Notes under the pieces: model-generated
The model's database searches: none
What the model was told of the DNA's origin: nothing
Seen by the model: only the letters and a program-made list of their open reading frames with translations
Assembly: GCF_001050035.1 (NCBI RefSeq)
Contig: NZ_CVTA01000005.1
Location: 1-64,000 of the forward strand
DNA length: 64,000 bases
Reading direction: 5' to 3'
Source: Mycolicibacterium komanii
GTDB taxonomy: Bacteria; Actinomycetota; Actinomycetes; Mycobacteriales; Mycobacteriaceae
Program-made: the position numbers and the translations under genes
Shown here: one piece after another, positions 8,290 to 17,978 of the stretch
How the letters are laid out: each line of letters opens with the position of its first letter
Position numbering within the stretch: the stretch's first letter is position 1

Positions 8290-9384
8290 ATGGCCGTCGT
8301 CGAGCAGGTGCAGACATCTCCTCCCACCCGATTCGACCGCACCGACTGGACGACGATCGCCGGCATGGGCGCCTTCGTCTTCGCGCTGCATGTGTTCGGT
8401 TGGGGAGTGCTCGTCTTCGGCGTAGCGCCACAGCACATCACCTTGGGCTCGGCCGGCGTGTTCGGCGTCGGCCTCGGGGTGACGGCGTACCTGCTCGGCG
8501 TGCGGCACGCGTTCGATGCCGACCACATCGCGGTGATCGACAACACCACCCGCAAGCTCGTGGGCGAGGGGACCCGTTCCATGTCGACGGGGTTCTGGTT
8601 CTCGCTGGGCCACTCCACCGTCGTCTTCGGGCTGGCCTTCCTGCTGGCGATCGGGGTGCGGGCAGTGGTGGGGCCGGTCCAGGACGAGAACTCGCCGCTG
8701 CTGCAGACGCTCGGTCTGGTCGGCTCGTTGGTGGCGGGCACCTTCCTCATCCTGATCGGGCTCTCGAACCTGTTCGCAGCCGTGGGGATCGCCAAGATCT
8801 TCCGGCGGATGCGCAGCGGCGACTTCGACGAAGCCGAGCTGGAGCGCCAGCTCGAACAGCGCGGCTTCCTCGCGCGGTTGTTCGCCACGCTGATGCGCCG
8901 GGTGAACAAGCCGTGGCACCTGTACCCGGTCGGGCTCCTCATGGGGCTGGGCTTCGACACCGCCACCCAGGTCGCGCTTCTGGTGCTGGCCGCAGGCACG
9001 GCCGCGTTCACCCTGCCCTGGTACGCGATCCTCGTTCTTCCTGTGCTTTTCGCCGCCGGGATGAGCCTGTTCGACGCGGCCGACGGCGTCCTCATGACCA
9101 GGGCGTACGGCTGGGCATTCCTGCAGCCGATCCGCAAGGTCTATTACAACCTGACCGTCACCATGCTGTCGGTGGTCGTCGCTCTGTTCATCGGGGTGAT
9201 CGTGCTCGCGGGGCTCGTCGTTGAACGCCTCGGCATCGAGTCGGGTCCGCTCGCCGCGATCGGATCGCTCAACCTGGAGTCCGTCGGCTTCATGATCGTC
9301 GGGCTGTTCGTGGCCGCATGGTTGATCGCCGTCGCCGTCTGGCGCTTCGGGCGAGTCGGAACGCGTTGGGCGCAAGCGTCTTGA
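8290..9384 (+). CDS. nicT: Nickel/cobalt permease, NiCoT family
   Basis: A 364-residue integral membrane transporter of the HoxN/NixA/NicT family, driven by the membrane potential. The signature RHAFDADHI (residues 72-80), containing the HX4DH metal motif, lies in the second membrane helix. FSLGHSTVV and LGFDTAT are the other family motifs. About eight membrane segments are visible, with a charged cytoplasmic loop near residues 170-200. It is syntenic with Rv2856. Because cobO, cobB and cysG lie a few kilobases away, cobalt for corrinoid synthesis is a likely cargo; nickel remains possible. Confidence 0.93.
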   Translation: MAVVEQVQTSPPTRFDRTDWTTIAGMGAFVFALHVFGWGVLVFGVAPQHITLGSAGVFGVGLGVTAYLLGVRHAFDADHIAVIDNTTRKLVGEGTRSMSTGFWFSLGHSTVVFGLAFLLAIGVRAVVGPVQDENSPLLQTLGLVGSLVAGTFLILIGLSNLFAAVGIAKIFRRMRSGDFDEAELERQLEQRGFLARLFATLMRRVNKPWHLYPVGLLMGLGFDTATQVALLVLAAGTAAFTLPWYAILVLPVLFAAGMSLFDAADGVLMTRAYGWAFLQPIRKVYYNLTVTMLSVVVALFIGVIVLAGLVVERLGIESGPLAAIGSLNLESVGFMIVGLFVAAWLIAVAVWRFGRVGTRWAQAS

Positions 9385-9397
9385 TGCCTTCGCGCGT

Positions 9398-10813
9398 TTA
9401 ATGTCTTCGCGACGGCGGCCACGGCGGCTCGCCGCACAGCGCCAGCAGCGCGTTCTCGATGACCTCCGGCAACGCGGGATGAATCCAGTACTGCCCGCGC
9501 GCCATCTCCTGTGCGGGTAGGTCGAACGCCATCGCCTGGATGACGGGCTGGATCAGCGACGACGCCTGATGGCCCATGATGTGCGCGCCGAGCAGCAGGC
9601 CGGTTTCGTCGTCGACGATCAGCTTGGCGATGCCGGAGGTGTCCTCCATGGCCCACCCGTACGCGACGTCGGCGTAGTCCTGGATCTTGACCTTGATCCT
9701 GTATCCCTGTGCGCGCGCCTCGTTTTCGGTCAACCCGACGCTGGCGATCTGCGGGTCGGTGAAGACCGCCGACGGCACATGACGGTGGTTGGCAGGCATG
9801 AGCGCATCGGTGTCATCCCAGTCCTGCAGCAGGTTGTGCTTGACCACACGCGCCTCGTGGTTGGCCACATGTTTGAGCTGAAAGTCCGACGAGACATCGC
9901 CGAGTGCGAAAATGCCGCGCGCGGTGGTGCGTTGGTACTCGTCGACGACGACCTGACCGCTCGCGGTCACTTTCACCCCGGCGTGCTCGGCGTCGAGCAC
10001 GTCGCCGTTGGGCACACGGCCCGTCGCCACCAACAGCGCGTCACCCCTCAACTTCGAGCCGTGCCGGCAGGTGATTTCGACGCCGCCGTCGACCTCGCGA
10101 GCGTCGGCGAGCTCGTGATGGTTGCGCACCTCCCACTTCTTGGACGCGATGTCGGTGAAGCGCATCGCGATGTCGTCGTCGTGACCGCGCAGCAACGTGC
10201 TGCCACGGATCAGCAGCGTGATCTGGCTGCCGAGCGACGAGAAGATGTGGGCGAATTCGCAAGCGACATAACCGCCACCGACGATGATGAGATGTTCGGG
10301 AAGTTCGGTGATGCGCATGATCGTGTCGCTGGTGTGGTACGGCGCACCGCATTCGGTGACCGCGTCCGGCACCACCACCCGGGAACCGGCCGCGATCACC
10401 ACCTGGTCGGCGGTGAACTCGTCGCCGTCGTCGGTGCGCAGCGCATACCGGCCGTCGGGCCGGGTGGGCCGAAACCTGGTGTGGCTGCGGTAAACCTGCA
10501 CGTTCGGTGACGACCGGCGGTAGTTCTCGCCGGCCGCGGCCAGCGGGTCGATGCGCCCGAAGATCCGGGAGACGATGTCGGGCCACCGCACCGTGTCGAT
10601 GTGTGCGTCGATGCCGTATCGCGCTGCGTCCCTGACGTTGTCGGCGATACCGGCCGCGTAGACGAACATCTTCGTGGGGATGCAACCGACGTTGAGGCAG
10701 GTGCCGCCGAACACGTTCTTCTCGCAGATCGCGATCTTCTTGTCGATGTAGCACTCGTCGAGAATCGAGTTGCCCGAGCCGGTGCCGATGATCGCGATGT
10801 CGAAGTGCGTCAT
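9398..10813 (-). CDS. mtr: Mycothione reductase
   Basis: A 471-residue flavoprotein disulfide reductase that uses NADPH to reduce mycothione to mycothiol in the cytosol. The FAD-binding IIGTGSGNS is at residues 8-16, the redox pair is Cys39/Cys44 (GGTCLNVGC), a central NAD(P)H-binding IVGGGYVACE is present, and the C-terminal HPALPEVIENAL carries the His-Glu pair of the homodimer active site. GGAGG precedes the ATG. Its start overlaps the stop of the upstream hydrolase gene by 4 nt, so they are coupled. It is the orthologue of Rv2855. Mycothiol is the actinobacterial low-molecular-weight thiol. Confidence 0.95.
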   Translation of the reverse strand: MTHFDIAIIGTGSGNSILDECYIDKKIAICEKNVFGGTCLNVGCIPTKMFVYAAGIADNVRDAARYGIDAHIDTVRWPDIVSRIFGRIDPLAAAGENYRRSSPNVQVYRSHTRFRPTRPDGRYALRTDDGDEFTADQVVIAAGSRVVVPDAVTECGAPYHTSDTIMRITELPEHLIIVGGGYVACEFAHIFSSLGSQITLLIRGSTLLRGHDDDIAMRFTDIASKKWEVRNHHELADAREVDGGVEITCRHGSKLRGDALLVATGRVPNGDVLDAEHAGVKVTASGQVVVDEYQRTTARGIFALGDVSSDFQLKHVANHEARVVKHNLLQDWDDTDALMPANHRHVPSAVFTDPQIASVGLTENEARAQGYRIKVKIQDYADVAYGWAMEDTSGIAKLIVDDETGLLLGAHIMGHQASSLIQPVIQAMAFDLPAQEMARGQYWIHPALPEVIENALLALCGEPPWPPSRRH

Positions 10814-11841
10814 GTGGACCAGCCTCCAGGGGATCGGGTGACGGCATCGGAGCCGCGCGCGGCCTGGCGGGCCAGGTACCAGTCCAGCCATCGGTCGAGT
10901 TCGTCGTATGCGGCCTGCCGCGCCTCGGGAACCGAAAGGAACACGTCGTGCTTGGCGTCGACGATCGGCACAATCGTGGTGCGGTTCCCGATACATCCGG
11001 CCCAGCGGGCGATCTGCCCGACGTCGAGCACCGCGTCGCCGCGTTGAATCGCCTCGGGATCTCTCACCTCGCGCACGCTGCGGTCCGAGCGCAGGATCAG
11101 GTTGGGCACACCGACGTCGAGACCGCGGTGCAGTTTCGCGTGGCCCCGGCGGATCGCGGCGATCCAGCCCGTCGTGACGGGGAAGCCGCCCACCGGTTTC
11201 CACTTGAGGTCGTAGTCGAAGTCGCCGTGGTAGTCGCGGTGCAGCGACGTGCCGTATCCACCCTCGCTCGGTGGCCGCACCACCAGGCGTTTGCGCACCC
11301 GCGAAACCGCGCCCAGCGCGGCCCGCGTCGGCGCGGCCCGCAGGATCGACGGTCCCTGCAGATCCAGCCACGGACTGTTGAGCACGAGACCGCCGATGCG
11401 CTTTCGATCGGTCAACCCACCGCGGCGCACCCGGTCCAGCCACAGCGAGACGATGAGCCCGCCCGCCGAGTGCCCGTAGACCAGCACTTCGGCGGGGGAC
11501 ACCGAGGCGATGATGTCGAGCGCACGCTCGAGCTCGACGTCGTAGCGGGCCAGGTCGGTGGTGAAGTGCGGGGTCTGGCCCTCGCGCCATGAGCGGCCGC
11601 ATTTGTGCAGGTCAATCGCGTAGAACGCGAATCCTCGGGCGGCGAAGTGGTCGGCGAGCTCGGTGTTGAAGAAGTAGTCGGTGAACCCGTGCACCAGCAG
11701 CACCGCGCGGGTGGCCGACGGATCGGGTTCACCGCGGCGCACCAGGGTGGCGGCGAGCTCACCCTCCCCATCCGGGTCCGCGCCGAGGGCCATGGTGTGT
11801 TGCCAGTAGCCCGGCAGCACATCTGCCTTCCAGTCGGGCAC
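10810..11841 (-). CDS. Alpha/beta hydrolase, lysophospholipase/monoacylglycerol lipase type
   Basis: A 343-residue alpha/beta hydrolase. LLVHGFTDY near residues 48-56 forms the oxyanion region, and the nucleophile is Ser125 in GHSAGG. The candidate acid and base lie in the C-terminal third, with the His in DAKHDVF. No signal peptide is apparent, so the enzyme is probably cytosolic or peripheral. It resembles Rv2854. It is the first gene of the hydrolase-mtr pair, and mtr begins on the ATGA overlap. GTG at 11841 is chosen because a TATCGT -10 lies 7 nt upstream. Whether it acts on lipid esters is family inference. Confidence 0.87.
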   Translation of the reverse strand: MPDWKADVLPGYWQHTMALGADPDGEGELAATLVRRGEPDPSATRAVLLVHGFTDYFFNTELADHFAARGFAFYAIDLHKCGRSWREGQTPHFTTDLARYDVELERALDIIASVSPAEVLVYGHSAGGLIVSLWLDRVRRGGLTDRKRIGGLVLNSPWLDLQGPSILRAAPTRAALGAVSRVRKRLVVRPPSEGGYGTSLHRDYHGDFDYDLKWKPVGGFPVTTGWIAAIRRGHAKLHRGLDVGVPNLILRSDRSVREVRDPEAIQRGDAVLDVGQIARWAGCIGNRTTIVPIVDAKHDVFLSVPEARQAAYDELDRWLDWYLARQAARGSDAVTRSPGGWST

Positions 11842-11848
11842 GACAGCA

Positions 11849-11854
11849 ACGATA
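11849..11854 (-). promoter_or_regulatory. -10 element (TATCGT) of the hydrolase-mtr pair
   Basis: On the minus strand TATCGT ends 7 nt before GTG 11841 with no ribosome binding site, suggesting a leaderless transcript for the hydrolase and mtr. Confidence 0.5.
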
Positions 11855-11908
11855 GTCGGCGCGGCCGGGGCCGCCGGGCTAAGCGCTGAACGGCGCTGCG
11901 CACGGGGA

Positions 11909-11935
11909 TTGAGAACGCCCTCTGCGGGCTAACCT
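11909..11935 (+). promoter_or_regulatory. Promoter of the mqo-GNAT-chelatase operon
   Basis: TTGAGA-like -35 (11909-11914) and TAACCT -10 (11930-11935) are separated by 15-16 nt. The predicted start, around 11942, leaves a leader of about 43 nt that contains the GGGGGAGC ribosome binding site of mqo. Confidence 0.45.
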
Positions 11936-11984
11936 GATGACCGACCATGGCCGTGGCGACGAGGGACATCCGGGGGAGCTGAGA

Positions 11985-13484
11985 GTGTCTGACGAACCGA
12001 GGAAGACAGACGTCGTGCTCATCGGGGCCGGCATCATGAGCGCAACGTTGGGTACCCTGCTGCGGCTGTTGGAGCCCGACTGGTCGATCACGCTCATCGA
12101 GCGTCTCGACGCGGCGGCCGCCGAGAGCAGCGACGCCTGGAACAATGCGGGCACCGGCCATTCGGCGCTGTGCGAGCTCAACTACACCCCGCAGAAGCCC
12201 GACGGGTCGGTCGACATCTCGAAGGCCGTGCGCATCAACGAGCAGTTCCAGGTGACACGCCAGTTCTGGGCGTATGCCGTGGAGAACGGTGTGATCACCG
12301 ACCCGCGCAGTTTCCTCAACCCGATTCCGCATGTGAGCTTCGTGCACGGCGCCGAAGGCGTGAAGTATCTGCGGCGCCGCTATGACGCGCTGGTGACCAA
12401 CCCGCTGTTCGCGCGCATGGAGTACGTCGACGACGAGGACGAGTTCGCCCGGCGGCTGCCGCTGATGGCCGAAAACCGCGACTTCTCCGACCCGGTGGCG
12501 CTGAACTGGACGCAGCAGGGCACCGACGTCGACTTCGGCGCCTTATCGCGCCAACTGCTCGGCTACGTCGCTCAGCGCGGTATGACCACGCAGTTCGGAC
12601 ATGAGGTGCGCGATCTGCGCAAGGAGTCCGACGGCTCGTGGACTTTGAAGTTGGTCAACCTGCGCACCGGGCGCACGAGCAAGCTCAAGAGTCGGTTCGT
12701 GTTCGTCGGCGCCGGCGGCGGAGCGCTGAACCTGCTGCAGAAGGCGGGAATGAAGGAGGCCAAGAACTTCGGTGGCTTCCCGGTCAGCGGCAAGTTCCTG
12801 CGCACCGATGTCTCGAGCCTGACTGCCGCGCATCGGGCGAAGGTGTACGGCCAGCCCCCGGTGGGCGCGCCACCGATGTCGGTCCCGCACCTGGACGCGC
12901 GCGTCATCAACGGCCGGTCCTGGCTGCTGTTCGGCCCGTTCGCGGGCTGGTCGCCGAAATTCCTCAAACAGGGCGACGTCTTCGACCTGCCCGAGTCCAT
13001 CACGCTCAACAATGTCGCGTCGATGGCCAACGTGGCGCTCACCCAGTTCGGTCTGTTGAAATACCTGGTCGGCCAGCTGATGCTGTCGGACGCCGAACGG
13101 ATCGACGCACTTCGCGAATTCGCGCCCAGTGCAAGGGAATCCGACTGGGAACTGAACGTCGCGGGGCAACGGGTCCAGGTCATCTGCGGTAAGAGCGGCA
13201 AGGGCGTGCTGGACTTCGGCACCACCGTGCTGACGTCCGGCGACGGCACCATCGCGGGGCTGTTGGGCGCATCGCCGGGCGCGTCGACGGCCGTGCCCGC
13301 GATGCTCGACGTACTGCAACGCTGCTTCGCCGAGCGCTACCGGTCGTGGGAGGCCAAGATCAAGGATATGGTGCCGTCCCTGGGGCACGAATTGTCCTCC
13401 GAACCAGCGCTGTTCGACGAGGTGTGGTCGCACGGCAGCCGGATCCTGCGACTCGACGAGTCCTCGGCGGTGGCCACGGGATGA
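11985..13484 (+). CDS. mqo: Malate:quinone oxidoreductase
   Basis: A 499-residue FAD-dependent, membrane-associated enzyme that oxidises malate to oxaloacetate and passes electrons to the quinone pool (menaquinone in mycobacteria). [15 protein letters not shown] near the N-terminus is the Mqo-type FAD fold, followed by [10 protein letters not shown] and, near the C-terminus, [11 protein letters not shown]. The frame is open upstream to an ATG at 11937, but GTG 11985 is preferred: it has GGGGGAGC 7 nt upstream and gives an N-terminus like that of Rv2852c (Met-Ser-Asp followed by TDVVLIGAG). The next gene overlaps by 4 nt. Confidence 0.95.
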   Translation: MSDEPRKTDVVLIGAGIMSATLGTLLRLLEPDWSITLIERLDAAAAESSDAWNNAGTGHSALCELNYTPQKPDGSVDISKAVRINEQFQVTRQFWAYAVENGVITDPRSFLNPIPHVSFVHGAEGVKYLRRRYDALVTNPLFARMEYVDDEDEFARRLPLMAENRDFSDPVALNWTQQGTDVDFGALSRQLLGYVAQRGMTTQFGHEVRDLRKESDGSWTLKLVNLRTGRTSKLKSRFVFVGAGGGALNLLQKAGMKEAKNFGGFPVSGKFLRTDVSSLTAAHRAKVYGQPPVGAPPMSVPHLDARVINGRSWLLFGPFAGWSPKFLKQGDVFDLPESITLNNVASMANVALTQFGLLKYLVGQLMLSDAERIDALREFAPSARESDWELNVAGQRVQVICGKSGKGVLDFGTTVLTSGDGTIAGLLGASPGASTAVPAMLDVLQRCFAERYRSWEAKIKDMVPSLGHELSSEPALFDEVWSHGSRILRLDESSAVATG

Positions 13485-13927
13485 CGGTTGCGCTGCGCCG
13501 CAGTTGGTCTCGTGACCTGGACGCCGCGACGCTGTACGAACTGCTGAAGCTGCGAGTCGAGGTGTTCGTGGTGGAGCAGGCCATCCCGTACCCCGAACTC
13601 GACGGCCGCGACCTCCTCGGGGAGACGCGGCACTTCTGGCTGGAAACCTCCACCGGTGAGGTCATTTCGACGCTGCGTCTGATGGAGGAGCATCCCGGCG
13701 GCCACAAGGGCTTCCGGATCGGGCGGGTGTGCACCAAGCGCGAGGCGCGCGGGCACGGGCACAGCACCCGGCTTCTGCAGGCCGCACTGGCCGAGGTCGG
13801 CGACTTTCCGTGTCGCATCGACGCGCAGACGTACCTGGCCGATATGTACGCCCGTCTCGGGTTTGTCCGCGACGGTGAGGAGTTCATGCAGGACGGCATT
13901 CCGCACGTCCCTATGCTGAAGCCGTGA
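13481..13927 (+). CDS. GNAT acetyltransferase, ElaA-like
   Basis: A 148-residue GNAT-fold N-acetyltransferase of the ElaA subgroup. [13 protein letters not shown] matches the ElaA N-terminal signature, and [19 protein letters not shown] is the acetyl-CoA pyrophosphate-binding loop. ATG 13481 overlaps the mqo stop (ATGA), and its own stop overlaps the start of the chelatase-like gene, so all three are translationally coupled. It corresponds to Rv2851c. The acceptor substrate is unknown for this family in mycobacteria. Confidence 0.88.
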   Translation: MTVALRRSWSRDLDAATLYELLKLRVEVFVVEQAIPYPELDGRDLLGETRHFWLETSTGEVISTLRLMEEHPGGHKGFRIGRVCTKREARGHGHSTRLLQAALAEVGDFPCRIDAQTYLADMYARLGFVRDGEEFMQDGIPHVPMLKP

Positions 13928-15777
13928 CCTACCCCTTCAGCGCGATCGTCGGGCATGACCGCCTACGGCTGGCGCTGCTGCTGTGTGCGATTCGCCCCGA
14001 CATCGGCGGGGTCCTGATCCGTGGCGAGAAGGGCACCGCGAAGTCGACCGCAGTGCGGGGGTTGGCCAAGGTGCTCGAGTCGGCGGCGGACGGGGCGCCG
14101 GGGACCTCCGGACAGCTGGTCGAACTGCCCATCGGCGCCACCGAGGACCGTGTCGTCGGGTCATTGGACCTGCAGAAGGTGCTGCGCGACGGTGAGCATG
14201 CCTTCTCGCCGGGGCTGCTCGCCCGCGCGCACGGCGGAGTGCTCTACGTCGACGAGGTGAACCTGCTGCACGACCATCTGGTCGACGTGCTGCTCGACGC
14301 CGCGGCGATGGGTCGGGTACACGTCGAGCGCGACGGGGTGTCGCACAGTCACGACGCCCGTTTCGTCCTGATCGGCACCATGAATCCCGAAGAGGGCGAA
14401 CTGCGTCCGCAGCTGCTCGACCGGTTCGGGTTGACCGTCGACGTGCGGGCCTCGCGCGACGTCGACGTCCGCGTCGAGGTGATCCGGCAGCGCATGGCGT
14501 ACGAGGCCGATCCCGATGCATTCGCGCAGCGCTACGCCGAGGCCGACGCCGAGCTGGCGCAACGGGTCGCGGCGGCGCGTGCCAAGATCGACTCGGTCTC
14601 GTTGCCCGACAGCGAATTACGGCGCATCGCGGCGCTGTGCGCGGCGTTCGACGTCGACGGTATGCGCGCCGACCTCGTCGTCGCCAGGACCGCCGTCGCG
14701 CATGCCGCGTGGCGCGCCGCCGACGTGGTGGCCGAAGAGGACATCCGGGTGGCCGCCGAACTCGCGCTGCCGCACCGCCGTCGACGCGACCCGTTCGACG
14801 ACCCCGGGCTCGATCCGGGACAGCTCGACGACGCGATGGCGCAGGCCGACGACGCCGCCGACGAAAACCCCGATCCCGAACCCGATCCGGACCCGCCCGG
14901 CGGTGGCGCGTCGACTCCCGAGGCCGACGGCGGAAATGGTCAACAGTCGCAACGAGATTCGGGTGGCGCATCGCGACCTAACGCCACACCGTCCGCGGTG
15001 TTCCGGACCCGGTCGCTGGTGGTGCCCGGTGTGGGGGAGGGTGCGCCAGGCCGCCGGTCGCGGGCGCGCAACCGCACCGGCAAGACGATCGCGGCGACCT
15101 CCGACGGTCGGACCGGTCACGGCGTGCACGTGTTCGGCACGCTGCTCGCCGCCGTCGAGCGGCAGCGGCAGCCTGGTGCGGTTCGCCCGCAGCCGGGCGA
15201 TGTGCGGCGGGCGATCCGGGAGGGCCGCGAAGGCAACCTGGTGATCTTCGTCGTCGACGCGTCGGGTTCGATGGCCGCGCGCGACCGGATGTCCGCGGTC
15301 GGCGGCGCGACGCTGTCGCTGTTGCGCGATGCGTATCAGCGGCGCGACAAGGTCGCCGTCATCACCTTCCGCCAGCGCGACGCGCAGGTGCTGCTTCCGC
15401 CGACGTCGTCGGTGCACATCGCGAGCCGACGCCTGGCCCGCTTCGACACCGGCGGCAAGACGCCTCTGGCGGAAGGCTTGCTGGCGGCCCGCGACCTGGT
15501 GGTCAGGGAGAAGGCCCGCGACCGCGCCCGGCGCAGCCTGGTGGTGGTGCTGACCGACGGGCGCGCCACCGGCGGCGCCGATCCGTTGGGCCGGGCGCGC
15601 ACGGCCGCCGCCCGGTTGGTGGCCGAAGGCGCGGCCGCGGTCGTCGTGGACTGCGAAACGTCATATGTGCGGCTGGGCTTGGCCGAAGAGCTCGCCGGAC
15701 AACTGGGTGCACCGGCGGTGCGGCTGGCCCAGCTCCGGGCCGACAGCCTGACCGACGTGGTCCGCACCGCCGCCTGA
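13924..15777 (+). CDS. ChlI-ChlD fusion: magnesium/cobalt chelatase-like AAA+ and VWA protein
   Basis: A 617-residue fusion. The N-terminal half is a ChlI/BchI-type AAA+ ATPase (P-loop GEKGTAKST, residues 34-42; Walker [10 protein letters not shown]). An acidic, proline- and Gly-rich linker spans about residues 300-345. The C-terminal von Willebrand A domain carries the MIDAS motif DASGS at 445-449 and is ChlD-like. Subunits of this type power metal insertion into tetrapyrroles together with a large CobN/ChlH subunit. The gene overlaps the GNAT gene by 4 nt and is followed after 13 nt by cobO, so a role in cobalt chelation for cobalamin is plausible. It resembles Rv2850c. Confidence 0.9.
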   Translation: MTYPFSAIVGHDRLRLALLLCAIRPDIGGVLIRGEKGTAKSTAVRGLAKVLESAADGAPGTSGQLVELPIGATEDRVVGSLDLQKVLRDGEHAFSPGLLARAHGGVLYVDEVNLLHDHLVDVLLDAAAMGRVHVERDGVSHSHDARFVLIGTMNPEEGELRPQLLDRFGLTVDVRASRDVDVRVEVIRQRMAYEADPDAFAQRYAEADAELAQRVAAARAKIDSVSLPDSELRRIAALCAAFDVDGMRADLVVARTAVAHAAWRAADVVAEEDIRVAAELALPHRRRRDPFDDPGLDPGQLDDAMAQADDAADENPDPEPDPDPPGGGASTPEADGGNGQQSQRDSGGASRPNATPSAVFRTRSLVVPGVGEGAPGRRSRARNRTGKTIAATSDGRTGHGVHVFGTLLAAVERQRQPGAVRPQPGDVRRAIREGREGNLVIFVVDASGSMAARDRMSAVGGATLSLLRDAYQRRDKVAVITFRQRDAQVLLPPTSSVHIASRRLARFDTGGKTPLAEGLLAARDLVVREKARDRARRSLVVVLTDGRATGGADPLGRARTAAARLVAEGAAAVVVDCETSYVRLGLAEELAGQLGAPAVRLAQLRADSLTDVVRTAA

Positions 15778-15790
15778 AAGGGAGTTTCGA

Positions 15791-16405
15791 ATGCCTCAGG
15801 GCCAGCCGCTCACGGTTCCCGACGACGGGTTGACCACCCGGGCGCGCCGGAACGCGCCGTTGTTCGCCGTGCACACCGGCGCCGGTAAAGGGAAGTCGAC
15901 CGCGGCGTTCGGGATGGCGTTGCGCGCCTGGAACCAGGGATTCGACATCGCGGTGTTCCAGTTCGTCAAGAGCGCCAAGTGGAAGGTCGGCGAAGAGGCC
16001 GCGTTCCGCGAGCTCGGCACGCTGCACGAGGAGCACGGCGTCGGGGGACCGGTCCAGTGGCACAAGATGGGCTCCGGCTGGTCGTGGTCGCGCAAGCAGG
16101 GTGACGAGGTCGATCACGCGGCCGCGGCGGCCGACGGCTGGGCCGAGATCGCGCGGCGGCTCGCCGACGAGCGCCACGACTTCTACGTGCTCGACGAGTT
16201 CACCTACCCGCTGAAGTGGGGCTGGATCGACGTCGACGAGGTTGTCGAGACTTTGCGTTCGCGGCCCGGCACGCAGCACGTCGTCATCACCGGCCGCGAC
16301 GCCCCGCAGCGACTGCTGGACGCCGCGGATCTGGTCACCGAGATGACGAAGGTGAAGCATCCGATGGACGTCGGCCGTAAGGGGCAGAAGGGCATCGAGT
16401 GGTGA
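15791..16405 (+). CDS. cobO: Cob(I)yrinic acid a,c-diamide adenosyltransferase
   Basis: A 204-residue enzyme of the CobA/CobO/BtuR family, which transfers the adenosyl group of ATP to reduced corrinoid cobalt. The modified P-loop HTGAGKGKST (residues 28-37) binds ATP in the reversed orientation typical of the family, and VLDEFTYPLKWGW follows later. AAAGGGAG lies 7 nt before the ATG. It follows the chelatase-like gene by 13 nt and precedes cobB, in the same order as Rv2849c-Rv2848c. The gap to cobB is filled by an inverted repeat. Confidence 0.95.
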   Translation: MPQGQPLTVPDDGLTTRARRNAPLFAVHTGAGKGKSTAAFGMALRAWNQGFDIAVFQFVKSAKWKVGEEAAFRELGTLHEEHGVGGPVQWHKMGSGWSWSRKQGDEVDHAAAAADGWAEIARRLADERHDFYVLDEFTYPLKWGWIDVDEVVETLRSRPGTQHVVITGRDAPQRLLDAADLVTEMTKVKHPMDVGRKGQKGIEW

Positions 16406-16428
16406 CCCCGCTTCCCGCTGACGATCGC

Positions 16429-16554
16429 GCGAGCGTGCGTGTTTGCACACGACACGCCGCGCAAAGGCAGCTCTTTGTGCACGCTCGTGCCGCCGCGAGC
16501 GTGCGCGAAGTGTCGAGATCTCCCCGCGTGTCGTGTGCAAACACGCGCGCTCGC
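16429..16554. repeat. Nested inverted-repeat element between cobO and cobB
   Basis: The outer arms 16429-16457 and 16526-16554 are 29 nt each and complementary at 28 of 29 positions; the single mismatch is a G-U pair in RNA. They enclose a 68-nt spacer that contains a second perfect inverted repeat, GCACGCTCG (16479-16487) and CGAGCGTGC (16496-16504). The whole element can fold into a long hairpin. It ends 18 nt before the cobB start and abuts its GGAGAGAGGG ribosome binding site. A diverged half-copy lies at 3521-3599. No transposase is present, so a small non-autonomous repeat is possible. Confidence 0.85.
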
Positions 16555-16571
16555 GGAGAGAGGGTTCGCGC

Positions 16572-17978
16572 GTGAGCAGGTCGACGCCTGCCGTCGTGAT
16601 CGCCGCGCCCTCGTCGGGTAGCGGGAAGACCACCGTCGCAACGGGTTTGATGGGGGCGCTGCGGCGCGCGGGACGGGCGGTCGCGCCGTTCAAGGTCGGC
16701 CCCGACTACATCGACCCCGGCTACCACGCGCTGGCCACGCTGCGCCCCGGCCGCAACCTCGACCCCGTGCTGATGGGCGAGCACCTGATCGGCCCGTTGT
16801 ACCGGCACGGCAGCACCCGCGCCGACATCGCGGTCGTCGAAGGCGTCGTGGGCCTGTTCGACGGGCGCATCACCGAAGAACCGCGCAGCAGCGCGTTCGG
16901 TTCCACCGCTCATGTGGCGGGCCTGCTCGGCGCGCCGATCGTCCTGGTTGTCGACGCCCGCGGGCAGAGCCACAGCATCGCCGCACTGCTGCAGGGGTTT
17001 TCGACGTTCGACTCGTCGGTGCGCGTCGCCGGGGTGATCCTCAACCGGGTCGGCTCGCTGCGCCACGAAGAGGTGCTGCGCCAGGCGTGCGAGCACGCCG
17101 GTGTCCCGGTGTTCGGGGCGATTCCGCGCAGCGACGAATTGACGGTGCCCTCAAGGCATCTGGGTTTGGTCACCGCGGTGGAGCACGGCGACAGGGCTCG
17201 AGCGGCGGTCGAGGCAATGACCACACTCGTCGGGCGTTACGTGGACCTCGTGGGGATCGCCGCGCTGGCCGAGAGCCGGGTCATGGACGACCCCTGGGAC
17301 GCCGAGGAGGTGACGCCGGTCGGCGGTGATGCCACGGTCGCGCTGGCGTCGGGTAAGGCCTTCAGCTTCGGCTACGCCGAGCATCGCGAAGTGCTCGCCG
17401 CCGCGGGTGCCCAGGTCGTCGAGTTCGACCCGCTGACCGACCCGTTGCCGCCGGGCACGGACGCGCTCGTGTTACCCGGCGGCTTCCCGGAGGAGTTCGT
17501 GGCCGAACTGTCGGCCAACGAGGTCGCGCGGACGCAGATCCGACAACTGGCGGCGTCGGGGGCGCCCGTGCACGCCGAGTGCGCGGGTCTGACCTACCTC
17601 GTCGACGACCTCGACGGCCATCCGATGTGTGGTGTGATCGCCGGTTCGGCGACCTTCACCGATAGCCTCACACTCGGCTACCGCGAGGCGGTCGTGGTGG
17701 CGGACTCCCCGTTGCACTCGATCGGTGATCGCACCATGGGACACGAATTCCACCGCACCGCAGTCACTTTCAATGACGAGTATGCGCCCGCGTGGATTTT
17801 CGCCGGTCACGACATCGCGCGCAGGCGCGACGGCGTCGTCGACGGTGCCGTGCACGCCGGCTACCTGCACACCCACCCCGCCGCGCACTCGCGGGCGATC
17901 AGCCGGTTCGTCGCCGTCGCGGCAACCTCTAAGCTCGCGCCGATGAGCCGCTCGCGAGAAGAGGATCCAAGCCAGTGA
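16572..17978 (+). CDS. cobB: Hydrogenobyrinic/cobyrinic acid a,c-diamide synthase
   Basis: A 468-residue ATP- and glutamine-dependent amidase that amidates the a and c side chains of the corrin ring. The N-terminal dethiobiotin-synthetase-like domain has P-loop APSSGSGKTT (residues 12-21). The C-terminal class I glutamine amidotransferase domain has LPGGFPEEF and nucleophile Cys337 (HAECAGL). The frame is open upstream through the inverted repeat, but GTG 16572 has GGAGAGAGGG just upstream and gives the family N-terminus (VVIAAPSSGSGKTT). Its stop overlaps the cysG start by 4 nt. Confidence 0.95.
   Translation: MSRSTPAVVIAAPSSGSGKTTVATGLMGALRRAGRAVAPFKVGPDYIDPGYHALATLRPGRNLDPVLMGEHLIGPLYRHGSTRADIAVVEGVVGLFDGRITEEPRSSAFGSTAHVAGLLGAPIVLVVDARGQSHSIAALLQGFSTFDSSVRVAGVILNRVGSLRHEEVLRQACEHAGVPVFGAIPRSDELTVPSRHLGLVTAVEHGDRARAAVEAMTTLVGRYVDLVGIAALAESRVMDDPWDAEEVTPVGGDATVALASGKAFSFGYAEHREVLAAAGAQVVEFDPLTDPLPPGTDALVLPGGFPEEFVAELSANEVARTQIRQLAASGAPVHAECAGLTYLVDDLDGHPMCGVIAGSATFTDSLTLGYREAVVVADSPLHSIGDRTMGHEFHRTAVTFNDEYAPAWIFAGHDIARRRDGVVDGAVHAGYLHTHPAAHSRAISRFVAVAATSKLAPMSRSREEDPSQ

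Noticed and set aside
11937..11984. Upstream ATG that would extend mqo by 16 codons
   Set aside because: It lies 1 nt after the -10 element and lacks a ribosome binding site, whereas GTG 11985 has one and matches the family N-terminus.
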